A DNA stretch of 35,453 bases, from the NCBI GenBank assembly GCA_016207025.1, contig JACQQM010000091.1, forward strand, positions 1 through 35,453. Reading direction: 5' to 3'. The position numbers and the translations under genes are program-made. Each line of letters begins with the position of its first letter. Position 1 is the stretch's first letter. The stretch comes from Nitrospirota bacterium (GTDB lineage: Bacteria > Nitrospirota > Nitrospiria > Nitrospirales > Nitrospiraceae). A model generated the notes under the pieces. That model ran no database searches. It worked only from the letters and a program-made list of their open reading frames with translations, and was not told where the DNA came from. Shown in pieces: positions 8,707 to 18,601 of this stretch.

Positions 8707-8723
8707 TTGGGGAGGGACGTGAC

Positions 8724-10271
8724 ATGACGCGCATGATCAGGATCTTTGACACCACCTTGCGTGACGGGGAGCAGTCACCCGGAGCGAGCATGAATGTCGA
8801 AGAAAAAGTGATGATCGCCAAGCAGCTCGCCCGGCTGAACGTGGATATCATCGAGGCCGGGTTTGCCTACAGTTCGCCCGGTGATTTCGAGGCGGTCAGG
8901 CGGATTGCCCAGGAAGTGGAGGGACCGATTATCTGCAGTCTCGCCAGGGCCAGGCCGGAAGACATCGACCGGGCATGGGAGGCGCTGAAGGGGGCCCCGA
9001 AGGTCCGCATCCACACCTTCCTGTCCACCTCGGACATCCATCTCAAATATCAGTTCCGGATGAGCCGGGAGGAGGCGCTGAAGCGGGCGGTGGACATGGT
9101 GCGGCGCGCACGCGGGTATGCGCAGGACGTCGAATTCTCGCCCATGGACGCCAGCCGTTCGGACCCCAGCTATCTGCATGAGGTGTTGGAGGCGGTGATT
9201 GAAGCGGGGGCCGGGACCATCAATATTCCGGACACGGTGGGTTACGCCACGTCGCAGGAATTCGGTCTGCTGATCCGCGGGATACGCGAGAAGGTCAAGA
9301 ACAGCTCCCGCGCCGTGATTTCGGTTCACTGCCACAATGATCTCGGCCTTGCGGTGGCCAATTCGCTGGCGGCCATCCAGGAAGGGGCCGGACAAGCGGA
9401 ATGCACCATCAACGGGATCGGCGAGCGGGCCGGCAATGCCTCGCTCGAGGAGATCGTGATGGGGCTGCGGACCCGCAAGGATTTCTACGGTGCAGACACT
9501 GCCATCCGAACCGAGGAACTGTCCAAGACCAGTCGCCTGGTCAGCAAGATCACGGGCATGGTAGTCCAGCCAAACAAGGCGATCGTCGGAGCGAATGCGT
9601 TTGCGCACACCTCCGGAATCCACCAAGATGGCCTGTTGAAGGAGAAGAGCACTTACGAGATCATGCGGCCGGAATCGATCGGACTGGTCCAGAGCAAGCT
9701 GGTCATGGGCAAGCTGTCCGGACGTCATGCTTTCCGCCAGCGATTGGAAGAGCTGGGGTACAGGTTGTCCGAGGAGGAGATTAACCACGCCTTCGACCGG
9801 TTCAAGCGCCTGGGAGACCAGAAGAAAGAGGTATACGAAGAGGATTTGGAGGTCATTCTCTCGGAGGAGATCGCCAAAATTCCGGAGCGGTTTGTGCTCA
9901 AGAGCCTGTACACGGAGAGCGGAACCAATCGGGTGCCGACCGCCACGGTGGAGTTGGAGATCGACGGCCGACTGGTGAAACAGACCGGGACGGGCGATGG
10001 GCCTGTGGACGCCGCGTATCGCACCATCGCGGCGATGACACAGACCAAGAGCCGTCTGCTCTCGTATGTGGTCAAGGCCATCACCGGAGGGACCGACGCG
10101 CAAGGCGAGGTGTCGGTCCGGGTGGAGGAGGGAAAGAAGACGGCCACCGGCCATGGGGCCGATACCGACATCATTGTGGCGTCGGCTCGAGCCTACCTCA
10201 ACGCGCTGAACAAACTGGCCTACTGGGCCTCAAAACACGCTGATCCCACGCAGAAGGTCGGCTTGATTTGA
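8724..10271 (+). CDS. leuA: 2-isopropylmalate synthase
   Basis: It condenses acetyl-CoA and 2-oxoisovalerate, the first committed step to leucine. The 515 residues comprise a TIM barrel with [12 protein letters not shown] at the N terminus and the metal-binding HCHNDLG motif near residue 200, a linker ([12 protein letters not shown]), and the C-terminal LeuA dimer domain (about 390-515) that carries leucine feedback inhibition. GGGGAGGG lies 7 nt before the ATG at 8724. It is directly downstream of the T-box, so its transcription should rise when tRNA-Leu is uncharged. Citramalate or homocitrate synthase are related alternatives, but context, length and the T-box favour leuA. Confidence 0.97.
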   Translation: MTRMIRIFDTTLRDGEQSPGASMNVEEKVMIAKQLARLNVDIIEAGFAYSSPGDFEAVRRIAQEVEGPIICSLARARPEDIDRAWEALKGAPKVRIHTFLSTSDIHLKYQFRMSREEALKRAVDMVRRARGYAQDVEFSPMDASRSDPSYLHEVLEAVIEAGAGTINIPDTVGYATSQEFGLLIRGIREKVKNSSRAVISVHCHNDLGLAVANSLAAIQEGAGQAECTINGIGERAGNASLEEIVMGLRTRKDFYGADTAIRTEELSKTSRLVSKITGMVVQPNKAIVGANAFAHTSGIHQDGLLKEKSTYEIMRPESIGLVQSKLVMGKLSGRHAFRQRLEELGYRLSEEEINHAFDRFKRLGDQKKEVYEEDLEVILSEEIAKIPERFVLKSLYTESGTNRVPTATVELEIDGRLVKQTGTGDGPVDAAYRTIAAMTQTKSRLLSYVVKAITGGTDAQGEVSVRVEEGKKTATGHGADTDIIVASARAYLNALNKLAYWASKHADPTQKVGLI

Positions 10272-10332
10272 GCGGCGAAGCCGGGGTAGAGTGGCTCGAT
10301 ATGATACGTGAAGGCGTTGAAGGAGAGCTGGA

Positions 10333-11409
10333 GTGGACGCAACCATAGCGGTGCTGGCCGGCGACGGGGTCGGTCAGGAGATCGTTCCCCAGGCGGTCAA
10401 GCTGCTTCAAGCGGTGGGGGAGCGATTTCACCACCGCTTCGAGTTTGTCGCCGGAGACGTCGGCGGGCAGGCGATTGACAAAGTCGGCGTCCCCTTGCCT
10501 CCGGAAACCCTTGCGCTGGCGACGCGGAGCGACGCCGTTTTGCTGGGCGCGGTGGGCGGGCCCAAGTGGGAGGGCTTCGAGTACGGTCGCCGCCCGGAGC
10601 GCGCGCTACTCGGCCTGCGGGAGCAGCTCGGCCTGTTTGCCAACCTTCGTCCCGCCAGGCTCTATCCCATGCTGGCGGATGCGTCCACGCTGAAGCGTGA
10701 GGTGATCGAGGGGATTGACCTCCTGGTGGTCCGGGAGTTGACGGGCGGAATTTATTTCGGCAAGCCCAAAGGAATTAAGAAGATCGCGGGCGGAGAGAAA
10801 GGCGTCAACACCGAGGTGTACACCACCGAGGAGATCCGGCGCATCGCGAAGGTCGCGTTCGAGGCGGCGCGTAAACGGAGGCGCCGCGTCACCTCCGTGG
10901 ACAAAGCCAATGTCCTGGAGTCCTCTGAACTCTGGCGGCGCGTGGTCATCGAGGTGCACAAAGGCTATCAGGATGTCGAGCTGAGCCACATGTACGTCGA
11001 TAACTGCGCCATGCAGCTCATCAGAAACCCCCGGCAGTTCGATGTCCTGGTCACCACCAATATGTTTGGCGATATCCTGAGCGATGAGGCTGCCATGCTG
11101 ACCGGATCCATCGGGATGCTGCCTTCGGCCAGTCTCGGTACGCACGCGGGGCTCTATGAGCCAATCCACGGGAGCGCACCAGATATTGCCGGAAAAAATA
11201 TGGCCAATCCCATCGCCACGATCGCCTCAGCCGCCATGATGCTGGCCTACACGTTTCATCTGGACAAGGAAGCGGAGGCGGTGGAGCACGCGATCCTTCA
11301 AACCCTCGAGCAGGGCTACCGGACCAAGGATATCCACAGCCCGGGCGCCAGGCTCGTCGGGACTTCGGAGATGGGCGACGTGATCCTCAAGAACTTCCAG
11401 CAGGGGTAA
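10333..11409 (+). CDS. leuB: 3-isopropylmalate dehydrogenase
   Basis: It oxidises and decarboxylates 3-isopropylmalate with NAD in leucine synthesis. The 358 residues show [17 protein letters not shown] at the N terminus, the conserved substrate/metal region ([48 protein letters not shown]) and the C-terminal [16 protein letters not shown]. The start is GTG at 10333, with AGGAGA about 7 nt upstream. It lies 61 bp after leuA, and I see no promoter or terminator between them. leuCD are not in the window. Confidence 0.97.
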   Translation: MDATIAVLAGDGVGQEIVPQAVKLLQAVGERFHHRFEFVAGDVGGQAIDKVGVPLPPETLALATRSDAVLLGAVGGPKWEGFEYGRRPERALLGLREQLGLFANLRPARLYPMLADASTLKREVIEGIDLLVVRELTGGIYFGKPKGIKKIAGGEKGVNTEVYTTEEIRRIAKVAFEAARKRRRRVTSVDKANVLESSELWRRVVIEVHKGYQDVELSHMYVDNCAMQLIRNPRQFDVLVTTNMFGDILSDEAAMLTGSIGMLPSASLGTHAGLYEPIHGSAPDIAGKNMANPIATIASAAMMLAYTFHLDKEAEAVEHAILQTLEQGYRTKDIHSPGARLVGTSEMGDVILKNFQQG

Positions 11410-11420
11410 GAAGCACTCTG

Positions 11421-12635
11421 ATGATCGTGACGATCGCAAGGCCCGGAACGATCAGGACTGTTGCCGGCACGGGAGAAGCGGCCTATGCCGGCGATAGAGG
11501 CCCGGCTGTCTCGGCCTGTCTGAACGAGCCCAAGAGCCTGGCACTGGTTGGCGCCGGACATCTCTACATCGCGGATTCTGAAAATCATGTGGTCAGGAAG
11601 GTGGATCTGGCGACCGGGATCATCACGACCGTGGCGGGCCGTGCGGAGCAATCCTCTTCCGTTCATGATGGCGGACTTCTTCCGGAACTGGCATCCACCG
11701 ATCCGACCGACGACGATCCATTGGGAGGGCCGGAGCAAGGGGACCCGCAAAAATTCACCCAGCTCAAGGATCTGAGCGGAACGGTCCGGTTTGTGGTCGG
11801 GACGATGCCCAAGACCGGGCGGTTTCAGGAGGATGGCGGCCCTGCCACTCAGGCGGCGCTGAATTTTCCGACGGCCGTGGCGGTTGATGGGCGAGGCAAC
11901 CTGTACATTGCGGACGCGATGAACCATCGGGTCCGGAAAGTTGATGGGGAGACCGGTTTCATCTCGACCATCGCGGGCACAGGGCAGCATCGCTTCTCCG
12001 GCGACGGCGGGCCGGCCGTGTCCGCTGCACTCAACGAGCCGTCTGCCTTGGCGGTGGATGGCAAGGATCAGCTCTACATCGCTGATCAGAGCAATAATCG
12101 GGTTCGCAAAGTGGATTTGGCGACCGGGATCATCACGACCGTGGCGGGCACCGGCGAGGCGGCGTATACCGGGGATGGAATGCCGGCGTGCGAGGCCGGC
12201 CTGGCCGGACCGAGCGGCCTTGCTTGGGGGCCTGATGGCGCGCTGTACATCGCCGACACGTTTAACGGTCGGATCCGGCGGGTGGATCTCGTGACCGGAC
12301 TGATCAGCACGGTGGCCGGAGATGGCGGAGAGTACCGTTACCAGGGCCGGGCGAATGAGTTCTCGACGAGCCTGTCGCGTCCGTACGGCATTGCTGTGGA
12401 CCGGCTCGGGCATATCCTGATCACGGACTCAGACAACCATTTAATCCGGAGATGGGACCGGACCAAGAAAATTATCACGCTCGTGGCCGGGAACGGAGTG
12501 GCTCGATTCGGGGGCGACGGCGGTCCACCCCACGAAAGCAGCCTGAACTACCCCTTTGGGGTGGCGGTGGATGAACAGGGTAACATCTATCTCGCGGACA
12601 CGTTCAACCACCGGATCCGCATGATCGTCGCCTGA
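11421..12635 (+). CDS. NHL-repeat beta-propeller protein
   Basis: A 404-residue protein built of roughly six NHL blades with the cycle ISTVAGxGxxxxxGDGGPAxxAxLxxPxGxAVD-GNLYIADxxNHRVRKVD. Clear blades end at LYIADSENHVVRKVD, LYIADAMNHRVRKVD, LYIADQSNNRVRKVD, LYIADTFNGRIRRVD and IYLADTFNHRIRMI. No signal peptide or membrane segment is visible, so it is predicted cytoplasmic; exported relatives exist, so this is uncertain. An acidic insert (about residues 75-105) interrupts the ring after blade 1. Two blades share a 39-bp DNA repeat (11601-11639 and 12111-12149) with a single mismatch. It starts 11 bp after leuB, in the same direction. No specific function can be assigned. Confidence 0.85.
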   Translation: MIVTIARPGTIRTVAGTGEAAYAGDRGPAVSACLNEPKSLALVGAGHLYIADSENHVVRKVDLATGIITTVAGRAEQSSSVHDGGLLPELASTDPTDDDPLGGPEQGDPQKFTQLKDLSGTVRFVVGTMPKTGRFQEDGGPATQAALNFPTAVAVDGRGNLYIADAMNHRVRKVDGETGFISTIAGTGQHRFSGDGGPAVSAALNEPSALAVDGKDQLYIADQSNNRVRKVDLATGIITTVAGTGEAAYTGDGMPACEAGLAGPSGLAWGPDGALYIADTFNGRIRRVDLVTGLISTVAGDGGEYRYQGRANEFSTSLSRPYGIAVDRLGHILITDSDNHLIRRWDRTKKIITLVAGNGVARFGGDGGPPHESSLNYPFGVAVDEQGNIYLADTFNHRIRMIVA

Positions 12636-12650
12636 CGCGACGATCATGCG
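12618..12650 (+). other. perfect 14-bp stem-loop spanning the NHL-gene stop codon
   Basis: CGCATGATCGTCGC (12618-12631), loop CTGAC, and its exact reverse complement (12637-12650). The stop codon TGA of the NHL gene lies in the loop. No T run follows on either strand, so it is not a standard intrinsic terminator. An AGTTAAA direct repeat (12652-12665) follows before asd. It may stabilise an mRNA end or mark a processing site (inference). Confidence 0.7.
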
Positions 12651-12688
12651 AAGTTAAAAGTTAAAGGAAACTTGATCAAGGGAGACCC

Positions 12689-13702
12689 ATGCTGAAGAAG
12701 AAACCAGCGTATCGGGTGGCCGTCGTTGGGGCGACCGGGGCGGTCGGCGCCGAGATGATCGAGGTCTTGGAGGAGCGGAAATTTCCGGTCGAAGTGCTGC
12801 GCCCTCTGGCTTCCTCCCGTTCGGCCGGTGGAACCGTCTCGTTCCAGGGTGCCGAGCTCAGCGTGAAGCTGCTCACCAAGGGCTCGTTCGAGGGCATCGA
12901 CCTGGCGCTTTTTTCGGCCGGCAGCGATGTCAGCAAGGAGTTTGCGCCGATCGCTGCGAAAGCGGGCGCCGTCGTCATCGACAATAGCGCCGCCTGGCGC
13001 ATGGACAAGGATGTGCCGCTGGTGGTGCCCGAGGTCAATCCTCATGATCTGGCCTGGCACAAGGGCATTATCGCCAATCCCAATTGCTCCACCATTCAGA
13101 TGGTGGTCGCGCTCAAGCCGCTCCATGATGCGGTGCGCGTGAAACGGATCGTGGTGACTACCTTCCAATCAGTGTCCGGGACCGGCAAAGAGGCGATGGA
13201 CGAGCTGATGGAGGAATGCAAAGACCTCCTCGGTTTTAAGCAGCCTCGGCCGAAGGTCTATCCCTATCAGATCGCTTTTAATTGCCTGCCGCATATCGAT
13301 GAGTTCCTGTCCTCCGGATACACGAAGGAAGAGATGAAGCTGGTCCACGAGACCAGAAAAATCATGGGTGACAGCTCGATCCAGGTCACTGCGACGACAG
13401 TGCGGGTGCCGATCTATATCGGCCACTCCGAGTCGGTCAATATCGAGACCGAGCGAAAGTTGAGCCCCAACGAGGCCCGCGCGATTCTCTCGACGGCGCC
13501 GGGCGTGCAGGTGTATGACGACCCCGCGCATGCCATCTATCCCATGCCCCTGGACGTGTCCGGCAAGGACGACGTCTACATCGGCCGCATCCGGGAAGAT
13601 GAGTCGATTCCGAACGGCTTGAACCTCTGGGTGGTCGCCGATAATCTCAGAAAGGGGGCGGCGCTGAATGCCGTCCAGATCGCCGAGCTCCTCGTGAGGT
13701 GA
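12689..13702 (+). CDS. asd: aspartate-semialdehyde dehydrogenase
   Basis: It reduces aspartyl phosphate to aspartate semialdehyde with NADPH, at the branch point to lysine/diaminopimelate, threonine and methionine. The 337 residues have the N-terminal VAVVGATGAVGAEMIEVLEER Rossmann start, the catalytic Cys133 in NPNCSTIQM, and the conserved C-terminal pattern ending GAALNAVQIAELLV. The ATG at 12689 has GGGAG about 6 nt upstream. It links to the upstream leucine genes physically, and through threonine (via asd) to isoleucine. DUF2905 follows after 3 bp. Confidence 0.96.
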   Translation: MLKKKPAYRVAVVGATGAVGAEMIEVLEERKFPVEVLRPLASSRSAGGTVSFQGAELSVKLLTKGSFEGIDLALFSAGSDVSKEFAPIAAKAGAVVIDNSAAWRMDKDVPLVVPEVNPHDLAWHKGIIANPNCSTIQMVVALKPLHDAVRVKRIVVTTFQSVSGTGKEAMDELMEECKDLLGFKQPRPKVYPYQIAFNCLPHIDEFLSSGYTKEEMKLVHETRKIMGDSSIQVTATTVRVPIYIGHSESVNIETERKLSPNEARAILSTAPGVQVYDDPAHAIYPMPLDVSGKDDVYIGRIREDESIPNGLNLWVVADNLRKGAALNAVQIAELLVR

Positions 13703-13705
13703 TCC

Positions 13706-13951
13706 ATGCCGGACTGGAGCGGCGTGGGGAAAATCTTGCTCCTCATGGGCGGCATCCTCGCCCTTCTCGGTGCGTTCCTGACTTTGATGGAAAAATTTCC
13801 CAGCCTGGGTGGCGGCTTCGGCTGGTTCGGCAAGTTGCCCGGCGATATCCTGATCAAGCGGGACCAGTTCACCTTTTATTTCCCCTTCACGACCAGCGTG
13901 CTGATCAGCGTGGTGGTGAGCCTGCTGCTGTATTTCCTGTCCAGACGGTAA
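13706..13951 (+). CDS. DUF2905 family small membrane protein
   Basis: An 81-residue protein with two hydrophobic segments (about 9-27 and 60-78) around a conserved loop containing GKLPGDILIKRDQFTFYFP, which is the hallmark of DUF2905. Function unknown. The ATG at 13706 has GAGGTGA overlapping the asd end as its ribosome binding site, so it is probably co-translated with asd. In many genomes this family sits near queA or ruv genes; here queA is two genes downstream. Confidence 0.87.
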   Translation: MPDWSGVGKILLLMGGILALLGAFLTLMEKFPSLGGGFGWFGKLPGDILIKRDQFTFYFPFTTSVLISVVVSLLLYFLSRR

Positions 13952-13956
13952 TCGCG

Positions 13957-15120
13957 ATGCGTACGGCCTTGACACTCTGCACGATGCTCATCACGATCCT
14001 GGTGGCCGGCTCCGTCCAGGCGGTAGACGTGATCCGCGTCATGTTGGTTCAGGAGGCCCCACGGGTGCTCATCTCGGCTGATCGAGGCGTGGTGGTCCAC
14101 CTCCCTAGCGGGGATGAACGGCTGGTGACGATTCCTCTGGTGGTCACGCCGCACGCTGACGGGTTGACTGTGAACGGAGAAGGCTTTCGTTCCGACACGG
14201 TGCGGGTCCGGGGACGTGGCGAGGACCTCACGATCAGGGCGGGGGAGATGCCGGCCTCCGCTCCACTGGTGGTGGCCGGCACCTTACAGATTACGAGCCG
14301 CGGCAAGGGGTTGACAGTGGTCAATGAAGTGGATCTGGAGGAGTACGTGAAGGGCGTGGTGCCCTCGGAGATGAACGCCGGCTGGCATCCCGAGGCGCTC
14401 AAAACCCAAGCCGTGGTGGCCCGCACCTATGCGCTCTATCAGCGCATGATGAATCCGACCCGCGAGTATGACGTGGTTGCCAGCATCCAGGATCAGGTGT
14501 ACCGCGGCCGTCGCGGATTGGATCATCGAGTGCGGCACGCGGTCGAGGCGACGCGAGGAGCGGTGCTGACGCACCGGAACGCTCCGATTCTGGCCGCCTT
14601 CTCCTCGACCGCAGCAGGGCCCACCGAGGATGCGGTCAATGTGTGGTCCAAGGACCTGCCCTACCTGAAAGGCGTCGAGTGTCCGTTCGACACGAATTCT
14701 CCGTATTACCAATGGCGGGCCGAATTCAAACTCCAGGACCTGGAGGACAATCTCAGGCGACAAGGCCTGGCGGTCGGAACCATTGCCAGCATGACGCCGT
14801 TTTCGTACAGCCGCGCCGGCCGCGTGACGAAGATCAGGGTGCTCCATTCCCATGGTGAGCTGATCCTGCGCGGCGAGGATCTGCGGCGCGTGGTAGGGTA
14901 CACGGTGATCCCCAGTACCCAGTTCGAAGTGGAAGCCGTAGGGCGGGATGTGGTGCTCTCGGGACGAGGCGCCGGCCACGCAGTGGGCCTCTGCCAGTGG
15001 GGAGCCAAGGAGTTGGCCGACTTGGGCTATTCGTTTGTCACCATTTTGCGCTATTACTTTCCGGGCACCGAGCTCAAGGACGCCCGCTTCGTAGATCTGG
15101 TTTCCCCCTCCGCCCCCTGA
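13957..15120 (+). CDS. SpoIID/LytB-domain exported protein
   Basis: A 387-residue protein with a signal peptide (MRTALTLCTMLITILVAG, cleavage probably after SVQA). The SpoIID domain begins near residue 115 (EEYVKGVVPSEMNAGWHPEALKTQAVVARTY) and ends with GRGAGHAVGLCQWGAKELA plus a typical YYFPGTEL tail. Spore SpoIID is a lytic transglycosylase acting on denuded glycan strands; in non-sporulating bacteria the homologues are presumed to remodel periplasmic peptidoglycan. No sporulation context is seen here. The frame stays open upstream to 13699, but the ATG at 13957 is preferred because it begins the signal peptide. The stop overlaps queA (TGATG). Confidence 0.9.
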   Translation: MRTALTLCTMLITILVAGSVQAVDVIRVMLVQEAPRVLISADRGVVVHLPSGDERLVTIPLVVTPHADGLTVNGEGFRSDTVRVRGRGEDLTIRAGEMPASAPLVVAGTLQITSRGKGLTVVNEVDLEEYVKGVVPSEMNAGWHPEALKTQAVVARTYALYQRMMNPTREYDVVASIQDQVYRGRRGLDHRVRHAVEATRGAVLTHRNAPILAAFSSTAAGPTEDAVNVWSKDLPYLKGVECPFDTNSPYYQWRAEFKLQDLEDNLRRQGLAVGTIASMTPFSYSRAGRVTKIRVLHSHGELILRGEDLRRVVGYTVIPSTQFEVEAVGRDVVLSGRGAGHAVGLCQWGAKELADLGYSFVTILRYYFPGTELKDARFVDLVSPSAP

Positions 15121-16139
15121 TGCAGCTATCGGACTTCGATTTTCCGTTCAATCCTACCCTCATTGCCGATCGCCCCATCGAACCCCGTGACCAGGCCCGT
15201 TTGCTGGTTGTGCCGAGGGCCGGGGGAACCTGTTCCCATCACCGGGTGGCGGAGTTGCCGTCCCTGCTTCGCCCCGGAGACGTGGTGGTCGTGAACGACA
15301 CAAAAGTGGCGGCGGTCCGTCTGGCCGGACGCAAGCGCCCCAGCGGGGGCAAAATCGAATTGGTCTTGGTCAAATGCGTCGGAGGAGACCTGTGGGAAGT
15401 CCTGCTCAGGGGCAGGGTTGCTTCGGGGCAGGTGATTGACTTCGGCCATGAGACCACGGCCACCGTCGTGGATCGCCGTGCTTCCGGAACGATCGTCAGG
15501 ATCGCGAGCGCGCGCCCGATCCCGGAGCTGATCCGTGAGATCGGGCAGATGCCGTTGCCGCCCTACATCAAGCGCTCCCCTACGGAGGAGGACCGGAGCT
15601 GGTACCAGACCGTGTTTGCTCGGGTCGAAGGATCGATCGCCGCCCCGACCGCCAGCCTGCATTTCACGGATGGACTGGTGACCGCCCTGCGCGACCGAGG
15701 GATTCGAATGGCCTCCGTCACCCTCCATGTGGGGCCGGCCACGTTCCTGCCGGTCAGAACCGAGCGGATCCAAGATCATTCGATGGCGACCGAATGGATG
15801 GACGTTCCCGCTGAGACCGTTGCGACAATTCAGCGCGCCAAGGCCGAGGGCGGACGGGTGGTTGCGGTCGGTACCACGGTCGTGCGGGCGCTGGAAGCCG
15901 TGGCCGATGCAGGGGGGGTGGTGCACCCGGGGCAGGGTGAGACGGCGTTGTTCATCTTTCCCGGGCATCGGTTCCGTGCGGTGGACGCCCTCATGACGAA
16001 TTTTCATCTCCCCCGCACCACCCTCCTGATGCTGGTGGCAGCGTTCGCAGGGTTGGAGCGGGTGCGGGAGGCGTATCGGGAGGCGATCCGAAAGCGCTAC
16101 CGGCTTTACAGCTACGGCGATGCGATGCTGATCGGCTAG
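15120..16139 (+). CDS. queA: S-adenosylmethionine:tRNA ribosyltransferase-isomerase
   Basis: It transfers the ribosyl moiety of SAM to 7-aminomethyl-7-deazaguanine in tRNA, giving epoxyqueuosine. The 339 residues start MQLSDFDFPFNPTLIADRPIEPRD and contain the conserved RLAGRKRPSGGKIELVL, GQMPLPPYIKR, APTASLHFTDGL, LHVGPATFLPV, TNFHLPRTTLLMLV and YSYGDAMLI. The ATG at 15120 overlaps the upstream stop by 1 bp, so translation is probably coupled; a longer frame from 14997 is a read-in. It overlaps the convergent SurA-N-like gene by 4 bp. There is no room for an intrinsic terminator between the two. Confidence 0.97.
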   Translation: MQLSDFDFPFNPTLIADRPIEPRDQARLLVVPRAGGTCSHHRVAELPSLLRPGDVVVVNDTKVAAVRLAGRKRPSGGKIELVLVKCVGGDLWEVLLRGRVASGQVIDFGHETTATVVDRRASGTIVRIASARPIPELIREIGQMPLPPYIKRSPTEEDRSWYQTVFARVEGSIAAPTASLHFTDGLVTALRDRGIRMASVTLHVGPATFLPVRTERIQDHSMATEWMDVPAETVATIQRAKAEGGRVVAVGTTVVRALEAVADAGGVVHPGQGETALFIFPGHRFRAVDALMTNFHLPRTTLLMLVAAFAGLERVREAYREAIRKRYRLYSYGDAMLIG

Positions 16140-16834
16140 AGAAGTTCCTTGCGGATCTGAATCGGCACTTTGGCCTTCATGGCTTCTTTGTACGCCATCA
16201 GCGTGCGCTGCTGCTTCTGGAATAGAAAATCTTGCAAAATCCTTTCGCGGGGCGATGGGCCAGCGCTGGGTGGCGCGTCCGGCTGATGGGCCATGAGCGC
16301 CTGCGCCTCCGCAATCTCGGCCGGCGTCAGGGCCACCGAGTCGCGAACGACCGTCATGGCTTTTTCACCCAACAATTGGACGGTGTGAATGGACTCGAAC
16401 AGCGCCGGCGTCAGACGGTTGGCAGCCAGCACGCGACGGTACACTTCGGGATCGAACTTGCCGTTCCGCTGGAATTCTTGGCGCCGCATGATGTCGTCGC
16501 GCAGTTCGTCGGGAGTAATGATCAGGCCCATATCGTGGGCCACCAGCGTCCAGATCTTCTTTTCGATCAGCCCATCAAGCACGAACTGCTTCAACGTCTC
16601 GTCCTTGAACTCTCCTTGCACGTTGTCTTTATAGAACCGGTAGGTGTTTTCATAGGTGCGCCGGTACTCGTCGCGGGTCACGGTCAGGCTGCCCACCGAG
16701 GCCACTGCGTTCGGTTCCTGTTCTTCAAAGCCCCACCAGCCCATCGTAATGACGAACGCGATGGCCAAGACTCCCATGATGGATTTCAGTATCCAGGGAT
16801 AATAGTGAGCGGCATCCCGCATGAGCCTAATCAT
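16136..16834 (-). CDS. membrane-anchored SurA/PpiD N-terminal-like protein lacking a PPIase domain
   Basis: A 232-residue protein with a short cytoplasmic start, one membrane helix (WILKSIMGVLAIAFVITMGWWGF, about residues 14-36) and a periplasmic SurA-N-like chaperone segment: VGSLTVTRDEYRRTYEN, then LDGLIEKKIWTLVAHDMGLIITPDEL and the helical NGKFDPEVYRRVLAANRLTPALFE. No parvulin PPIase domain follows, so it looks like a stripped PpiD: an outer-membrane-protein folding helper or membrane-tethered chaperone (inference). The ATG at 16834 is chosen because GGAG lies 7-8 nt upstream and because the family starts this way; the frame runs open to 16996. Confidence 0.82.
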   Translation of the reverse strand: MIRLMRDAAHYYPWILKSIMGVLAIAFVITMGWWGFEEQEPNAVASVGSLTVTRDEYRRTYENTYRFYKDNVQGEFKDETLKQFVLDGLIEKKIWTLVAHDMGLIITPDELRDDIMRRQEFQRNGKFDPEVYRRVLAANRLTPALFESIHTVQLLGEKAMTVVRDSVALTPAEIAEAQALMAHQPDAPPSAGPSPRERILQDFLFQKQQRTLMAYKEAMKAKVPIQIRKELL

Positions 16835-16961
16835 GGTCGTGCTCCATCGGTGACGGCGAATTCTACCGACCGCGGTGCCCAAAGGCAAGGGGCACGCAGG
16901 GCGTAACGAACCAGGAACGCACCTGCCGATTCTGCTGGCGATGCGATGAATACTGGTGAGT

Positions 16962-16990
16962 TTGTGATACAGTGGGAAATTTGTTATACT
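16962..16990 (+). promoter_or_regulatory. promoter of the RDD-mreBCD-mrdA-rodA operon
   Basis: TTGTGA (16962-16967) and TATACT (16985-16990) are 17 bp apart. The expected start, near 16997, gives a leader of about 20 nt before the RDD-gene ribosome binding site (GAGGAGG, 17005-17011). Confidence 0.78.
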
Positions 16991-17015
16991 GGTCAACTAA
17001 TTGCGAGGAGGCTGC

Positions 17016-17474
17016 TTGGCAGAGGAGGGGTCGGGGACGAGCCCTTTGGGCGCGGGGGTGTACCCCAAAGCGCACGTTCTCAACCGCTTCATCGCCAAAT
17101 TTGTGGATGCCATCATCGTGGCTGCCGCAGGCAAGCTTGTCCCCCCAGTCGGCTGGCTGGCGGGATTGGCCTATGTCCTGATTGCCGACGGATTTTCGGG
17201 AGGACGGAGCATTGGCAAGCGCCTGATCGGCTTACAAACCGTGCTTCCGCGCACCCGAGATATCTCGGGTTTCAAGGAGTCCATCATTCGGAACCTCCCT
17301 CTGGCGCTGGCCTATCTGCTATTCCCCCTGCCCTACATCGGGTGGGTACTGGCGGTCGCCATCACGGGGTTTGAAGCGCTGTTAATCATCGGAAACGATC
17401 AAGGTCTGCGGTTGGGAGATGAAGTGGCGCACACACAGGTCATTGATGCCGGCCAACTCGACCTGCGCGATTAG
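17016..17474 (+). CDS. RDD-family membrane protein
   Basis: A protein of about 152 residues with the RDD signature near the N terminus (LNRFIAKFVDAIIVAAAG), a GGRSIGKRLIGLQTV loop, and hydrophobic segments near residues 25-55 and 85-120. The RDD family is poorly characterised; some members are proposed ion or metabolite antiporters, so no role is assigned. I choose TTG 17016 because the strong GAGGAGG at 17005-17011 is 4 nt before it; TTG 17001 would place that sequence inside the gene. It is the first gene after the promoter and lies 63 bp before mreB, so it is probably cotranscribed with the elongasome genes. Confidence 0.82.
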   Translation: MAEEGSGTSPLGAGVYPKAHVLNRFIAKFVDAIIVAAAGKLVPPVGWLAGLAYVLIADGFSGGRSIGKRLIGLQTVLPRTRDISGFKESIIRNLPLALAYLLFPLPYIGWVLAVAITGFEALLIIGNDQGLRLGDEVAHTQVIDAGQLDLRD

Positions 17475-17486
17475 ACCGGCCGCTGA

Positions 17487-18587
<1,101 letters not shown>

Positions 18588-18601
18588 GGCTCCCATCCCA
18601 C

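Noticed and set aside
8775-10154. 459-residue open frame on the minus strand across leuA
   Set aside because: Antisense shadow of leuA; no family motif and no ribosome binding site.
13957-15120. Evidence of sporulation from the SpoIID-like gene
   Set aside because: SpoIID-domain proteins are widespread in non-sporulating bacteria, and no other sporulation gene is present.
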